Origin: CAYQQU01 sp964419545
GTDB lineage: Bacteria; Bacteroidota; Bacteroidia; Chitinophagales; Saprospiraceae
Length of the DNA: 64,000 bases
Assembly (NCBI GenBank): GCA_964419545.1
Contig: CAYQQU010000022.1
Coordinates: 14,719-78,718, forward strand
Direction of reading: 5' to 3'
Every line of letters starts with the position of its first letter. The first letter of the stretch is position 1. Positions 42,281-51,925 of this stretch are shown piece by piece. The translations under genes were made by a program, and so were the position numbers. The notes beneath the pieces were generated by a model that was not told the origin of the DNA, did no database searches, and saw nothing but the letters and a program-made list of their open reading frames with translations.

Positions 42281-42955
42281 TCAGTATAAGCTTCCGCCCG
42301 CCAACGCCCGCCAGAAGGCATTATCGGGGGGCGGGGCGACCACTTCCACCGGTGTTTCCGTTTGCGGGTCGATGAAAGCCAGGCGACGGGCGTGCAGGGC
42401 GATCGCTTCGGGAAGATAGGCCTGCCTGCTGCCGTATCGCGCATCACCTAAAATGGGAAAACCCGCGGCGGCCAGCTGTGCTCTGATCTGATGGTATTTG
42501 CCCGTGAGCAGCTCGATTTCCAGCAGGGAGCCGGCAGCCGTCGCTTGCCGCAGCCGGTACCGCAGCTGCACTTCCGCAGCGCCGGCCACCGGCTCATCGA
42601 AGAGCTCGGCGCGGCGGGCCGCAGCGTTTTTGCGATGCCAGTGGCGAAGCAATACCGGGCCGGCGGGCGAAGGCGCCAGGACGGGCGTCAGCGCCCAGTA
42701 AACTTTTTCGACCCGGCGCTCCCGAAACTGGGCGTTGAGCATCTTCAGCGCCTGCTTGCGCTTGGCCAGCACCAGCGCCCCGCTTACCGGCCGGTCGAGG
42801 CGATGCACAATGCCGACGAAGTTTTTGCCGGGCTGCCCCGCCACGTATGGCTCCGCCCATGCTTCCACGCTGGGATATTTTCCCTTCTCGACGGATAGGC
42901 CGGCCGGTTTGTTGACCACCAATACCCAGGGCGATTCGTACAGGACTGGCGCCAT
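42281..42955 (-). CDS. RluA-family pseudouridine synthase
   Basis: 224 residues. Catalytic motif HRLDRPVSGALVLAK with Asp54; VLVVNKPAGLSVEKG is the preceding strand. LLTGKYHQIRAQLAAAGFPI and LGDARYG are the conserved RNA-binding strands near the C-terminus, followed by LHARRLAF. No S4 domain precedes the catalytic part, so it is a short RluA type like RluC/TruC relatives without S4. The target uridine in rRNA or tRNA cannot be fixed from sequence. Confidence 0.92.
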   Translation of the reverse strand: MAPVLYESPWVLVVNKPAGLSVEKGKYPSVEAWAEPYVAGQPGKNFVGIVHRLDRPVSGALVLAKRKQALKMLNAQFRERRVEKVYWALTPVLAPSPAGPVLLRHWHRKNAAARRAELFDEPVAGAAEVQLRYRLRQATAAGSLLEIELLTGKYHQIRAQLAAAGFPILGDARYGSRQAYLPEAIALHARRLAFIDPQTETPVEVVAPPPDNAFWRALAGGSLY

Positions 42956-42997
42956 AATTTTTGCTGGCTTTAAATACTTTGCATCATCTTTTCCCCT

Positions 42998-43864
42998 TCA
43001 CAAAGGCATTAAAACAACCGTTTTATCCCGTTCGACCCCGATGAAGGAATTCGGCGGGATGACCTCCCAGTCTTCCTTCACCTCCGTCAGCTTTTCGGAA
43101 ACGATGAGGACCGCCTTATCGCCAGCGTCCGGGTTCCGGATCATACGGCTCACGCCATCCTGCAACTGAAAGCGAGACCCCGTCGAATAATACAGCGTAG
43201 GCGAGTCTTCGTCGGGATTTGTGCTGTAGCGGGCGCCGAAGATCCGGTCGCCATCGGTGATCATCATATTATAGGTATCGACCTCATCATCGATGCCCGC
43301 CTGCCGCTTGAGCCCCTCGATGGTGTTGATCGTCCGTTTGAATCCCTCCGCCGCCTCGGCCATGGTCAGCGGCGCCCCGCGGGTTTTCATCTCACTCAAT
43401 GTTTGCATAAGCAAGGCGAAAATATGCTCCGAATCGGTCTGCCCGGTGATCCAGAGAAAAAATTCATCCGACAACAGCGACAGCAACGCTCGCTTGATGA
43501 ACGGAAATTGCTTCACGCCCCCGTTATGCATCATCAGGTATTCTTTGTAATGGAAAGGATGACAATTGAACTCGGCCGTGCCTCCTTCCGAAGCAGCGCG
43601 AACGTGGGCAAACAGACATGACGTCAGGATCAGCGAAGCATTGTACAGCAGGTTCTGATTGCTCCAGGCCGGGGTGATAGATCGAAAGAGGCCGGGATAG
43701 GAGCGTATGGCTTTGTTGTACCACCCCAGGCCAAAACCGTCCCCGTTGAGGGTCTGCGTCATTTCTTCGGCGTCGTAGCTCTGGTTGATCAGAGAGTTTT
43801 CCGGTTTGACCAGCAATTCATCGATAATGATGGGCGTCCCGACATAAGCTAGAAAACGGCACAT
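42998..43864 (-). CDS. Class II glutamine amidotransferase (EgtC/YafJ-like)
   Basis: 288 residues. Cys2 after removal of Met is the N-terminal nucleophile (MCRFLAYVG). GDGFGLGWYN, FAHVRAASEGG and CHPFHYKEYLMMHNGGV match the GATase_6/EgtC-type family, which hydrolyses gamma-glutamyl amides. TDSEHIFALL is also typical. No ergothioneine genes lie nearby, so the exact substrate is uncertain. Cytoplasmic. It is 42 bp upstream of the pseudouridine synthase gene on the same strand and may share its mRNA. Confidence 0.92.
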   Translation of the reverse strand: MCRFLAYVGTPIIIDELLVKPENSLINQSYDAEEMTQTLNGDGFGLGWYNKAIRSYPGLFRSITPAWSNQNLLYNASLILTSCLFAHVRAASEGGTAEFNCHPFHYKEYLMMHNGGVKQFPFIKRALLSLLSDEFFLWITGQTDSEHIFALLMQTLSEMKTRGAPLTMAEAAEGFKRTINTIEGLKRQAGIDDEVDTYNMMITDGDRIFGARYSTNPDEDSPTLYYSTGSRFQLQDGVSRMIRNPDAGDKAVLIVSEKLTEVKEDWEVIPPNSFIGVERDKTVVLMPL

Positions 43865-44059
43865 CGCAATGACTTATTAGTGTTGAAGCTTTTGGCAACG
43901 TTGTGATCTTCCAATGTTGCGCCCCACTAAAATAAGCGTTATCATTGTATTTGACTTGCACGCTCCTACCCAATTGCAAAAGAACTTTTCCGGTTCTTAC
44001 GCCACATTCACCCAAGGCTGAGCACTATTTTTCTGACCCTGTAGTGAGAATACCGCTTT

Positions 44060-45787
44060 ATGACCGATCATCCTCGTCATCAGGATCCGGCGATCGGCCC
44101 GGCAGGGGCCGCTCCCGAAAACGATCCGAGCCAAAATGCCGAACCGGCGCTGAGTCGCCAGAACGCCCTTCAGGAGATCCTGATGGCGATCTCAACCAAG
44201 TATATCAACCTGCCGCTGGACCAGGTCGAAACCGCCATCAACACCTCGCTGCAGGAGTTGGGCGAATTCGTGGGCGCGGATCGCGCTTATGTTTTCGATT
44301 ACCATTTTGCGCAGGGCATCACGACCAACACCTACGAGTGGTGCGAAGAAGGCGTCACCCCGGAAATCGACAACCTGCAGGAAGTGCCCCTTTCCATGCT
44401 CAACTTCTGGGTGGAAACCCACACTCAGGGCAAAACGATGTACGTACCGGACGTCCAGGCCCTGCCGCCGGGCGGCCTGCGGGAGATCCTCGAACCGCAG
44501 AACATCAAAAGCCTGATCGCCGTACCGATGATGGACGGTGAAAAATGCCTGGGCTTCGTCGGGTTCGACGCCGTGCGCCGCCACTATCAGTACTCGGAAA
44601 AAGAAAGAGCCCTCCTCAAGCTTTTTGCACAGATGCTGGTCAATATCCGGCTGCGGTCGGAAGCAGAAAAACAACTCCAGGCCAGCCGGGAACAACTCCA
44701 AAAACTCACCGAGAACGTGCCCGGAGCGATCTACCAGTTCGAAATGAACCCCGACGGGGAGATGAATTTCACTTTCATCAGCCAAGGAGTGTCCCAAATA
44801 CATCCGCAACTGACTCCCGAAAAATTGAAAAGCAATACCCTCGCCCACTTCTCGGTGATCCATCCCGATGACCTGGAAAGGGTCTACGCTTCCATCCTCG
44901 AATCGCAACACGCCCTTTCCCAGTACCAGTTTGATTTCCGCATCGTACTGGACGACGGCTCCGTTCGCTGGAACCAGGCCATATCCAAACCCGAAAAAAG
45001 AGCCGACGGCGCCGTGGTGTGGTACGGCATCATCCAGGATATTACCCCCCAAAAAGAATTCGAAGCGGCCAGAAAGATCGCCCAGCGCCTGGAGATCGAA
45101 AAGAAGGAAATGGAACAGTTTACCTACATCGCTTCACACGACCTCAAGGAGCCCATCCGCACCCTGAAGAGCTTCGCCGGCCTCCTGGCCAAACGCTACC
45201 AAGGGAAACTCGACGAAAATGCCGACCAGTACCTGAACTTCATCACCGACGCCTCCAACCGCATGAACCAGGTGATCACCGCCCTCCTGAACTACAGCAA
45301 GCTGGGCAGAAATCGCGTACAGACGGAAGTGAACTGCCGCGAATTGCTGGACTATATCGAAAAAGACCTGGTCTCCGTCATCGACGCCGCGAACGCCCGC
45401 CTCCATATCTGCGACCTGCCGGTCATCCGGGGCTTCGAGCTGGAACTCCGGCAGCTGTTCCAAAACCTGATCAGCAATGCTATTAAATTCAGCAAAGAAG
45501 GTGTACGGCCCGAGATCCATATCCAGGCCGACGAAGACCGGGCGTACTGGCATTTTGCCGTGCAGGACAACGGCATCGGTATTCCGGAGGCTTTCCACGA
45601 AAAGATATTCAACATCTTCCAGCGCCTGCACAGCCGCGAGACCTACGAAGGCACCGGTATCGGACTGGCCCACTGCAAAAAGATCGTCGAACTGCACCAC
45701 GGCAAGATCTGGGTGGAGTCGGCGCCGGGCGCCGGCAGCACTTTCCATTTTACCATAAGCAAGAAGGTGGAATTTGCACCGGAATAA
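44060..45787 (+). CDS. GAF-PAS sensor histidine kinase
   Basis: 575 residues, no membrane segment, so a soluble sensor. A GAF domain (about 35-197; GADRAYVFDYH, LIAVPMMDGEKCLGFVGFD) is followed by a PAS/PAC domain (about 208-335; VPGAIYQFEMN, FRIVLDDGSVRWNQAISK, WYGIIQDITPQKEFE). The HisKA dimer helix has His360 in FTYIASHDLKEPIRTLKSF. The ATPase domain shows NLISNAIKFSKEG, VQDNGIGIPEAF, GTGIGLAHCKKIVELHHG and GAGSTFHFTI. No receiver or regulator gene is adjacent, so this is an orphan kinase. It converges with the lipoprotein gene, 4 bp between stops. Confidence 0.94.
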   Translation: MTDHPRHQDPAIGPAGAAPENDPSQNAEPALSRQNALQEILMAISTKYINLPLDQVETAINTSLQELGEFVGADRAYVFDYHFAQGITTNTYEWCEEGVTPEIDNLQEVPLSMLNFWVETHTQGKTMYVPDVQALPPGGLREILEPQNIKSLIAVPMMDGEKCLGFVGFDAVRRHYQYSEKERALLKLFAQMLVNIRLRSEAEKQLQASREQLQKLTENVPGAIYQFEMNPDGEMNFTFISQGVSQIHPQLTPEKLKSNTLAHFSVIHPDDLERVYASILESQHALSQYQFDFRIVLDDGSVRWNQAISKPEKRADGAVVWYGIIQDITPQKEFEAARKIAQRLEIEKKEMEQFTYIASHDLKEPIRTLKSFAGLLAKRYQGKLDENADQYLNFITDASNRMNQVITALLNYSKLGRNRVQTEVNCRELLDYIEKDLVSVIDAANARLHICDLPVIRGFELELRQLFQNLISNAIKFSKEGVRPEIHIQADEDRAYWHFAVQDNGIGIPEAFHEKIFNIFQRLHSRETYEGTGIGLAHCKKIVELHHGKIWVESAPGAGSTFHFTISKKVEFAPE

Positions 45788-45791
45788 CTCC

Positions 45792-46286
45792 CTACTCCGT
45801 ATTTTTCCCGACGTAGCGGAACACCTCCAGCATCTCGTCATCCGCCTGCCCGTCGCCGTCCCAGTCGATCAGGCTGCGAAAATCCGCCAGGCCGCTATGC
45901 AGCCGTACTTCGTATTGGGTGGTGGCGTCGGGTTCGACCATCATCAGGGTGTCGCCGAAAACGTTCCAGATACCCCGCTGCACGTCGATGAGCGAATCCT
46001 GTAGTGAACGAAACTCCGACCGGAAGCGGTTGTCGAGCTGAAAAACGGTGCGCTTGGGCTTCACCCCCAGCCGCTGCTCCCAGTTTTCTTCCCGGATGGA
46101 AAAGACGAAGCCGGTGTCGGCGCCCTGAAAACTGTTGACCTGTACATCCAGCGAAATAGCCTCCCAGGCGCCGGGCAAGGCCGATTTGAGATCAACCGCC
46201 GGAGCCGGTTCTTCTTCTTTACCGTTGCTCTGGCAGGCCATCGCCAATCCGCTGAGCAACAACAATAAAACCTGCTTGCAATTCAT
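45792..46286 (-). CDS. Lipocalin-like lipoprotein of unknown function
   Basis: 164 residues. Lipoprotein signal (LLLLLSGLAMACQSNGK). The mature chain starts with an acidic linker, then LPGAWEAISLDVQVNSF, a beta-rich stretch and DWDGDGQADDEMLEVFRYV. L-x-G-x-W near the start and meandering strands are the pattern of lipocalin-like lipoproteins in Bacteroidota; the D-x-D-G-D-G-x-x-D could hold calcium. No enzymatic motif. Function unknown. It overlaps nothing and converges with the histidine kinase. Confidence 0.75.
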   Translation of the reverse strand: MNCKQVLLLLLSGLAMACQSNGKEEEPAPAVDLKSALPGAWEAISLDVQVNSFQGADTGFVFSIREENWEQRLGVKPKRTVFQLDNRFRSEFRSLQDSLIDVQRGIWNVFGDTLMMVEPDATTQYEVRLHSGLADFRSLIDWDGDGQADDEMLEVFRYVGKNTE

Positions 46287-46513
46287 TTTTTTGGCGCTTT
46301 TTTCGCAGCAAAGTTATACTATTTTGGACTGGATGGGACGCATTGGCATTGTTCGGCTCTTCTGTTCCAAAAGGCTGCCGACCGCTCGTCCCGCTGGAAT
46401 GAGAGCAAAATAATGCTTCAAACCGAGAATCGCGGCGCCACTTCCCTACCCTTCAACTTTTTTTTCAACTATCTTACACGCCTGCCCATAGTCGATCAAA
46501 TCATTCAGGATAT

Positions 46514-47110
46514 ATGCCGACTCAACTCCTTTTTCTCTCGCTATTGCTGCTTCTGGCCACCGGCTGTAACCGCCCCTTTTCCGATCCGTCCAGCCTGCCC
46601 GCCCGCACCGAAGAGGGCGTACGCATGGTGGTGGAAATACCGGCCGGCACCAATCGCAAAATTGAATTCAACAAACAGCGCCGCTCGTTCGAAAGCGACA
46701 CCCTCGACGGCCGGCCCCGCGTGATCGACTTCCTGCCCTATCCCGGCAATTACGGGTTTATCCCCTCTACCTATATGGACCCCGAACGCGGCGGCGACGG
46801 CGACGCCCTCGATATCCTCCTCCTCTCGGAAAGCGTACCCACCGGCACGGTGCTCTTCACCCGGCCCATCGGCGCCCTGCTGTTCCGCGACGGCGGCGAA
46901 CTCGATACCAAAATCGTGGCCGTTCCCGCCGACAGCACCCAACGCATCATCCGCGCCGACAATTTCGTCGACTTTATGATCGAATACGACGCTGCGAAAC
47001 GACTGCTCGAAGACTGGTTCCTCGCCTACAAGGGATACGGCGCAATGGAACTGATCGGCTGGCGCGACGAAGTCTTCGCTTTGCAGGAAATCGAGAAATG
47101 GCAAGAGTGA
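46514..47110 (+). CDS. Lipoprotein inorganic pyrophosphatase
   Basis: 198 residues. The body is a family I pyrophosphatase: VVEIPAGTNRKIEFNK, PYPGNYGFIPSTY, the signature GGDGDALDILLL with the metal-binding Asp triad, DTKIVAV and FLAYKGYG. It hydrolyses pyrophosphate with Mg2+. Unlike the cytosolic enzyme it begins with a lipobox (LLLLLATGCNRP), so it should be anchored outside the cytoplasm. The catalytic residues seem intact. Role there is unknown; scavenging of phosphate from released pyrophosphate is one possibility. Confidence 0.9.
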   Translation: MPTQLLFLSLLLLLATGCNRPFSDPSSLPARTEEGVRMVVEIPAGTNRKIEFNKQRRSFESDTLDGRPRVIDFLPYPGNYGFIPSTYMDPERGGDGDALDILLLSESVPTGTVLFTRPIGALLFRDGGELDTKIVAVPADSTQRIIRADNFVDFMIEYDAAKRLLEDWFLAYKGYGAMELIGWRDEVFALQEIEKWQE

Positions 47111-47181
47111 AAGGAAAAGATCAGGTTGGAATGACCAACCGTTTTGTAAAACTTATTCCGTTCCCAAAGGCCTGGCTCCAC

Positions 47182-48036
47182 TCAACCCGCCTTCAGCACA
47201 AGCAGGGGCGTCCGGCTCTGCAACGCCAGGCGGTGGGTAAGGCTGCGATGGAAAAACGCGTCGAGTATCCCCCGCTGTTGCCGGAAAAGCACGAGCAGAT
47301 CCACGCCCTGCTCCGCGGCGAAGGCGTCCAGGGCTTCGCGTACCGAATCGCCTTGCAGGTGGAAAAAGCGAATGTCGATGGTGTTCATATTTGCGTAGTA
47401 AAAAGCCTCCAGTTCCTCCGGGTCGATGTGAAATTCGCCGTTCTGGTTGGTGTGCACGTGTACGCAAAGCAGCTGCGGGTGGTACGTCTGCATCAGCTGA
47501 GCGACTTTCCAGATGTGGTAGGGCGCCGCCGCGGCCAGGTTGGAGGCGATGGCCACTTTGCGGAACGGCTGGTACAGGCCGCCTTCCGGTACGATCAGCA
47601 ATTGGCAGGGCGCCTGGCGCACCAGTCCTGAAGTAACGGTGCCCACCCATTTTTCCCAGTTGCTGTGCCGGTCACGCGTTCCCATCACGATGAGGTCGGC
47701 CTCCCGCTCAGCACAGTAGCGGGCGACGGACTCTACGGGCATGCCGGCCACCACTTCCTCCTGCACGACGGGGCGGGTTTCCGCTTCCGCAAATACGGCC
47801 AGCAAACCGCTGCGGACAAAGCCGGAGATCACCTCCCGGGCCAGGCTGACCTTCTGTTCGGTGACCTGTGAAGCCAATACCGGAAAATCGACGCCCGTAT
47901 CAAAATCGGGATAAACGACGTGCACCACGTGCACCTCCGCCTGAAAAACACCGGCGAGCTCCAGGGCGTATCGGTAGGCATTGGCGGCGTTTTCGGAAAA
48001 ATCGGTGGGAACGACAATGCGGCGGAAGTCTTTCAT
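47182..48036 (-). CDS. Tandem universal stress protein
   Basis: 284 residues from the ATG at 48036, where the USP core begins (KDFRRIVVPTDFSENAANAY). The frame extends 23 codons upstream without family likeness. Two USP domains: the first ends with LIVMGTRDRHSNWEKWVGTV, close to the G-x2-G-x9-G-S/T ATP-binding loop; the second (about 150-284) is degenerate, with LLVLFRQQRGILDAFFHRSL. Cytoplasmic; members bind ATP and support survival under stress. It converges with the pyrophosphatase gene and diverges from mscS. Confidence 0.9.
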   Translation of the reverse strand: MKDFRRIVVPTDFSENAANAYRYALELAGVFQAEVHVVHVVYPDFDTGVDFPVLASQVTEQKVSLAREVISGFVRSGLLAVFAEAETRPVVQEEVVAGMPVESVARYCAEREADLIVMGTRDRHSNWEKWVGTVTSGLVRQAPCQLLIVPEGGLYQPFRKVAIASNLAAAAPYHIWKVAQLMQTYHPQLLCVHVHTNQNGEFHIDPEELEAFYYANMNTIDIRFFHLQGDSVREALDAFAAEQGVDLLVLFRQQRGILDAFFHRSLTHRLALQSRTPLLVLKAG

Positions 48037-48134
48037 CGCACTACTTTTCCGAAAAGATATCGGATCTGAAGCGGCGCGGTAATGATGAATGTCCGGCCCC
48101 GGCATTGACTTTTATCAATGCGCGATATTTGAGC

Positions 48135-48164
48135 TTGACGATTTTCTGCTTAAACGTAATTTAG
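48135..48164 (+). promoter_or_regulatory. Candidate promoter of mscS
   Basis: TTG (48135-48137), 19-nt spacer, TAATTTAG (48157-48164), one base off TAnnTTTG. It lies 19 nt upstream of the start codon. Confidence 0.5.
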
Positions 48165-48183
48165 CGAGCTAAAACCATAAGCT

Positions 48184-49038
48184 ATGCAACTAGACTGGAT
48201 CAACCTAGCCGTTTTTCTGGGTATCCTGCTGGCCACCTTCCTGGTTGCCTTTCTCTTCAACCGCTTCTTTCGCCGGTTCATCGCCAAGTCGACCCTGATC
48301 ATGCGCAACGACCCGACGAGCTACCACTTTCTGATGCACGTCATCACCGCGGTGATCTACGTGGTGGGGTTCAGCCTGGCCGTCTACTTTATGCCCAGCA
48401 TGCGAGCGCTCGCCAACTCCCTGCTGGCCGGCGCCGGTATCCTGGCGGTAGCGGTCGGCTTCGCTTCACAACACGCCCTGAGCAACATCATCAGCGGGAT
48501 GTTCATCGTGATGTTCAAGCCGTTTCGGGTGAACGACCGCCTGAAGATACGCGACCACCTCAGCGGCGTCGTGGAAGACATCACCCTGCGCCATACCGTC
48601 ATCCGCGATTTCGAAAACCGGCGCATCATCATTCCCAACTCGGTGATCAGCGACGAGGTGATCGTCAATTCCGATCTCAATGACGACAAGATATGCAAGT
48701 GGATCGACATCGGCATCAGCTACGGCAGCGATATCGACCGGGCCCGCGCCATCATGCAGGAAGAAGCCTTGAACCATCCGCTGAAGATCGATAACCGCAC
48801 GCCCGAACAGATCGCTGAGGGCGCTCCGGAAGTCAACGTACGCGTGATCAGCCTGGGCGAATACGCCGTCCACCTGCGTGCATACGTCTGGGCGGCCAAT
48901 AACGCCGACGCCTTCGCAATGGGGTGCGACCTGCTGGAAGCGATCAAAAAGCGGTTCGACCGGGAAGGGATCGAGATTCCTTTTCCTTACCGAAATGTTA
49001 TCTTGCGCAGGGAGGTTGAGGCGGAGGTTCAGGTTTAG
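48184..49038 (+). CDS. Small-conductance mechanosensitive channel (MscS family)
   Basis: 284 residues. Three membrane helices in the first 115 residues: about 5-28, 55-75 and the pore helix 78-110 (ANSLLAGAGILAVAVGFASQ, with Ala/Gly packing), followed by HALSNIISGMFIVMFKPFRV. The beta domain (VNDRLKIRDHLSGVVEDITL, RIIIPNSVISDEVIVN) and the C-terminal alpha/beta cage come next. It opens under membrane tension to release solutes. Length is normal. It sits in the inner membrane and forms heptamers in the known family. Confidence 0.94.
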   Translation: MQLDWINLAVFLGILLATFLVAFLFNRFFRRFIAKSTLIMRNDPTSYHFLMHVITAVIYVVGFSLAVYFMPSMRALANSLLAGAGILAVAVGFASQHALSNIISGMFIVMFKPFRVNDRLKIRDHLSGVVEDITLRHTVIRDFENRRIIIPNSVISDEVIVNSDLNDDKICKWIDIGISYGSDIDRARAIMQEEALNHPLKIDNRTPEQIAEGAPEVNVRVISLGEYAVHLRAYVWAANNADAFAMGCDLLEAIKKRFDREGIEIPFPYRNVILRREVEAEVQV

Positions 49039-49105
49039 CGCTCCGATGGTGGAGGGGCCCTGACGACAGCCTCTCCTTACCTGCCGAAGGTCTAACGATC
49101 AAACC

Positions 49106-49930
49106 ATGGAGAACATAGAAACCTTTTTCACCACCCTGAGCCCCTGGGTGCAGGCGCTGTTCGCCACCCTCTTCACCTGGGGCGTCACGGCGCTGGGAGC
49201 GGGGCTGGTTTTCTTTTTTCGCACCGTCAACCAGCGGGTGCTCGACAGCATGCTGGGCTTCGCGGCGGGCGTCATGATCGCGGCCAGCTTCTGGTCGCTG
49301 CTCGCACCGGCTATCGAAATGACGCCCGAAGTGACCACGGCGCCGTCCTGGCTGCCGGCCCTGATCGGCTTCATGGCGGGTGGGCTGTTCATTGCCGGCA
49401 TCGACAAAATACTGCCGCACCTGCACCCGGGGTACGCGTTGGAGCAGGCCGAAGGACCGCCTACCAGCTGGCGGCGCAGCGTCCTGCTCGTTTTAGCCAT
49501 CACCCTCCACAATATCCCCGAAGGCCTGGCCATCGGCGTAGCCTTCGGCGCCGTAGCGCACGGCCTGGAGTACTCGACCCTGGGCGCCGCTATCGCCCTG
49601 GCTATCGGCATCGGCCTGCAGAACTTCCCGGAAGGCGCCGCGGTGTCCGTGCCGCTGCGGCGCGAAGGCATGGCCCGGCCCCGCGCTTTCTTCTACGGCC
49701 AACTGTCGGGCGTCGTAGAACCGGTGGCGGGCGTGCTCGGCGCCCTGCTCGTGATGAACGTATTGCCGATACTGCCGAACGCCCTGGCTTTCGCCGCGGG
49801 CGCCATGATCTTCGTGGTCATCGAAGAACTCATCCCGGAGGCCCAGCTGGCCGGCAATACCGACATGGCCACCCTCGCTACCCTCATCGGATTCTGCGTG
49901 ATGATGGTGCTGGACGTCGCGCTGGGCTGA
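49106..49930 (+). CDS. ZIP-family metal transporter
   Basis: 274 residues with eight hydrophobic segments. The metal-site motifs are LHNIPEGLAIGVAFG in helix 4 and GLQNFPEGAAVSVPL in helix 5 (H-N-x-P-E-G and Q-N-x-P-E-G). IEELIPEAQLAGN is a further conserved segment. The loop after helix 3 has DKILPHLHPGYALE with His that may bind metal. It imports Zn or related divalent ions across the inner membrane. It is 67 bp after mscS, in the same direction. Confidence 0.93.
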   Translation: MENIETFFTTLSPWVQALFATLFTWGVTALGAGLVFFFRTVNQRVLDSMLGFAAGVMIAASFWSLLAPAIEMTPEVTTAPSWLPALIGFMAGGLFIAGIDKILPHLHPGYALEQAEGPPTSWRRSVLLVLAITLHNIPEGLAIGVAFGAVAHGLEYSTLGAAIALAIGIGLQNFPEGAAVSVPLRREGMARPRAFFYGQLSGVVEPVAGVLGALLVMNVLPILPNALAFAAGAMIFVVIEELIPEAQLAGNTDMATLATLIGFCVMMVLDVALG

Positions 49931-50054
49931 AACGCCGGCCCGGATAAAAAACATTTTCAGAAATCCCGGCTTTTGGTGATCAACCGGGGCGGTTTTGGTG
50001 TTAGCTCCGCGAGTTAATATCCCCGCGCCCCTCTCCGAATCAATCTTCCTGATT

Positions 50055-51809
50055 ATGCCGCGTCTTTACCAATTTTTGTTGTCCGCTTTCGCACTGCTCA
50101 GCATTGCCGCCACCGGGCAGACCAATATGCAGGTCACCAATCCGGAGGCCGAACAGATCCTGTTCTCGGATTACGAGCCCGCCTCCTATCTCCCCGCTGA
50201 TCTGGTCAACCATCCGGAACAGATCGCCGCCGGCCTGCTCGACGCCATCTCGCCGGACAGTCTGCGCAGGTACCTCGAAGAAATGGCGGTTTTCGGCAAC
50301 CGCAATACCGGCGCCGACACCAGCAGCGCCGACTTCGGCATGGGCGCTGCCCGCCGCTGGGCCTACCAGCGCCTGCAAGGGTTCAGCGAACAGAATGAAA
50401 ACCGCCTCGTCGTATCCTATTTTCAGTTCGATCAGGACATCTGCGGCATGGGCCGGCACCGCAACGTCATCGCCGTACTGCCGGGCGTCGGCAGCCGCCG
50501 GGATGAATTCGTACTCGTGGAAGGCCACCTCGACAGCCGCTGCGAAGACGTCTGCGACAGCGACTGCATCGCCCACGGCATGGACGACAACGGCAGCGGC
50601 TCGGCCCTCGTACTGGAACTGGCGCGCACCATGAGCGCCTACGCCTTCGACCGCACCCTCATCTTCATGCTTACTACCGGCGAAGAGCAGGGCCTCTTCG
50701 GCGCCAATGCCGTCGCCTTGTATTTTGACCAGCACGACCTCGACCTGAAAGCTGTCTTCAACAACGATATCGTCGGAGGGATCATCTGCGGCCAGACTGC
50801 CTCGCCGCCCGGCTGCCCCGGCCTCAACCACATCGACAGCATCAATGTACGCCTTTATTCCCACGGCAATATCAACTCCCGCAATAAAGCCCTGGCCCGG
50901 TTTACCAAACTGGAATACCTGGACAACCTCAGCGACATCGCTCCGGTATTCACCGAGATCAACCTCATGACCGGCGAAGACCGCGCAGGACGCGGTGGTG
51001 ACCACATCCCTTTTCGACAACGCGGCTTTCCGGCCATCCGCACCACCTCGGCCAATGAACACGGCAACGGCAACCCCGCTACGCCCGACTACCACGACCG
51101 CCAACATACCGTGGAAGACCTGCTCGGCGTAGATACCGACGGCGACGGCCAACTCGACAGCTTTTTCGTCGATTTCAACTACCTCGCCCGCAATACCCTG
51201 ATCAACGGCAACGCCGCCGCAATGGCCGCCCTGGGCCCCAATGCGCCGCTGAGCTTCGGCATAGAAGACGTGGGCGGCGGCTTCGCCTACGCCATCGACG
51301 ACCCCGACGCGTACGGGCAGTACCGCCTCGGCATCCGCCAGATCACCAACAACTATTTCGATACGCTGATCACCGTCAACAGCGCTGCCGATACCCTGTT
51401 CGGGCTGGAGCCCGGCCTGACCTACTTCATCTCAGCCTGCACTGTCGACAGCAATGGCGTGGAAAGCCTTTTTTCCAACGAGCGCTTCGAAAGCTTATCC
51501 ACCAGCACCGAAACGGAGCGCTTCCGGGAGCAACCTTTCGAACTGCTGCAAAACCGGCCCAACCCTTTTGACGAAGCCACCACCATCGCGGTGCGCGTCG
51601 ACGGACCGGTGACTTACCGGCAGGCCGCCATCGTCGTGCGGGATATGGGCGGTCGCACCCTGGCGGAGTTCCCGATCGACCTCTCACCGGGCATCCACGA
51701 GGTCACCTACGGCTACGAGAACCACCAATACCAGCCGGGCACCTACGTCTACAGCCTGGTCATCGACGGAAAAGCGGCGCAGACCAGACAAATGGTTTAC
51801 GCCTGGTGA
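50055..51809 (+). CDS. M28-family zinc aminopeptidase-like protein with T9SS type A sorting domain
   Basis: 584 residues from the ATG at 50055, which gives a signal peptide ending near ATGQT. The peptidase domain (about 80-400) has zinc ligands and catalytic residues in VEGHLDSRCEDVCD, GMDDNGSGSALVLELART, TTGEEQGLFGA and FNNDIVGG, with PDYHDRQHTVED near the end. The last 80 residues are a type A sorting domain: LLQNRPNPFDEATTIAVRV, YQPGTYVYSLVI, QTRQMVY. So it is exported to the surface or medium by T9SS. A fibronectin-like stretch lies between. Substrate is unknown but peptides are likely. Confidence 0.93.
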   Translation: MPRLYQFLLSAFALLSIAATGQTNMQVTNPEAEQILFSDYEPASYLPADLVNHPEQIAAGLLDAISPDSLRRYLEEMAVFGNRNTGADTSSADFGMGAARRWAYQRLQGFSEQNENRLVVSYFQFDQDICGMGRHRNVIAVLPGVGSRRDEFVLVEGHLDSRCEDVCDSDCIAHGMDDNGSGSALVLELARTMSAYAFDRTLIFMLTTGEEQGLFGANAVALYFDQHDLDLKAVFNNDIVGGIICGQTASPPGCPGLNHIDSINVRLYSHGNINSRNKALARFTKLEYLDNLSDIAPVFTEINLMTGEDRAGRGGDHIPFRQRGFPAIRTTSANEHGNGNPATPDYHDRQHTVEDLLGVDTDGDGQLDSFFVDFNYLARNTLINGNAAAMAALGPNAPLSFGIEDVGGGFAYAIDDPDAYGQYRLGIRQITNNYFDTLITVNSAADTLFGLEPGLTYFISACTVDSNGVESLFSNERFESLSTSTETERFREQPFELLQNRPNPFDEATTIAVRVDGPVTYRQAAIVVRDMGGRTLAEFPIDLSPGIHEVTYGYENHQYQPGTYVYSLVIDGKAAQTRQMVYAW

Positions 51810-51925
51810 CTAGTGCTAAATTGCCGCCCCGCTTACTGATATTCGCAACCACCCCATGCTGTCGCCCCCACGGCAGTATGGGTATTTTTTGTGCCACAAA
51901 AGGCAAGTACTTTTGATAAAAAGCT

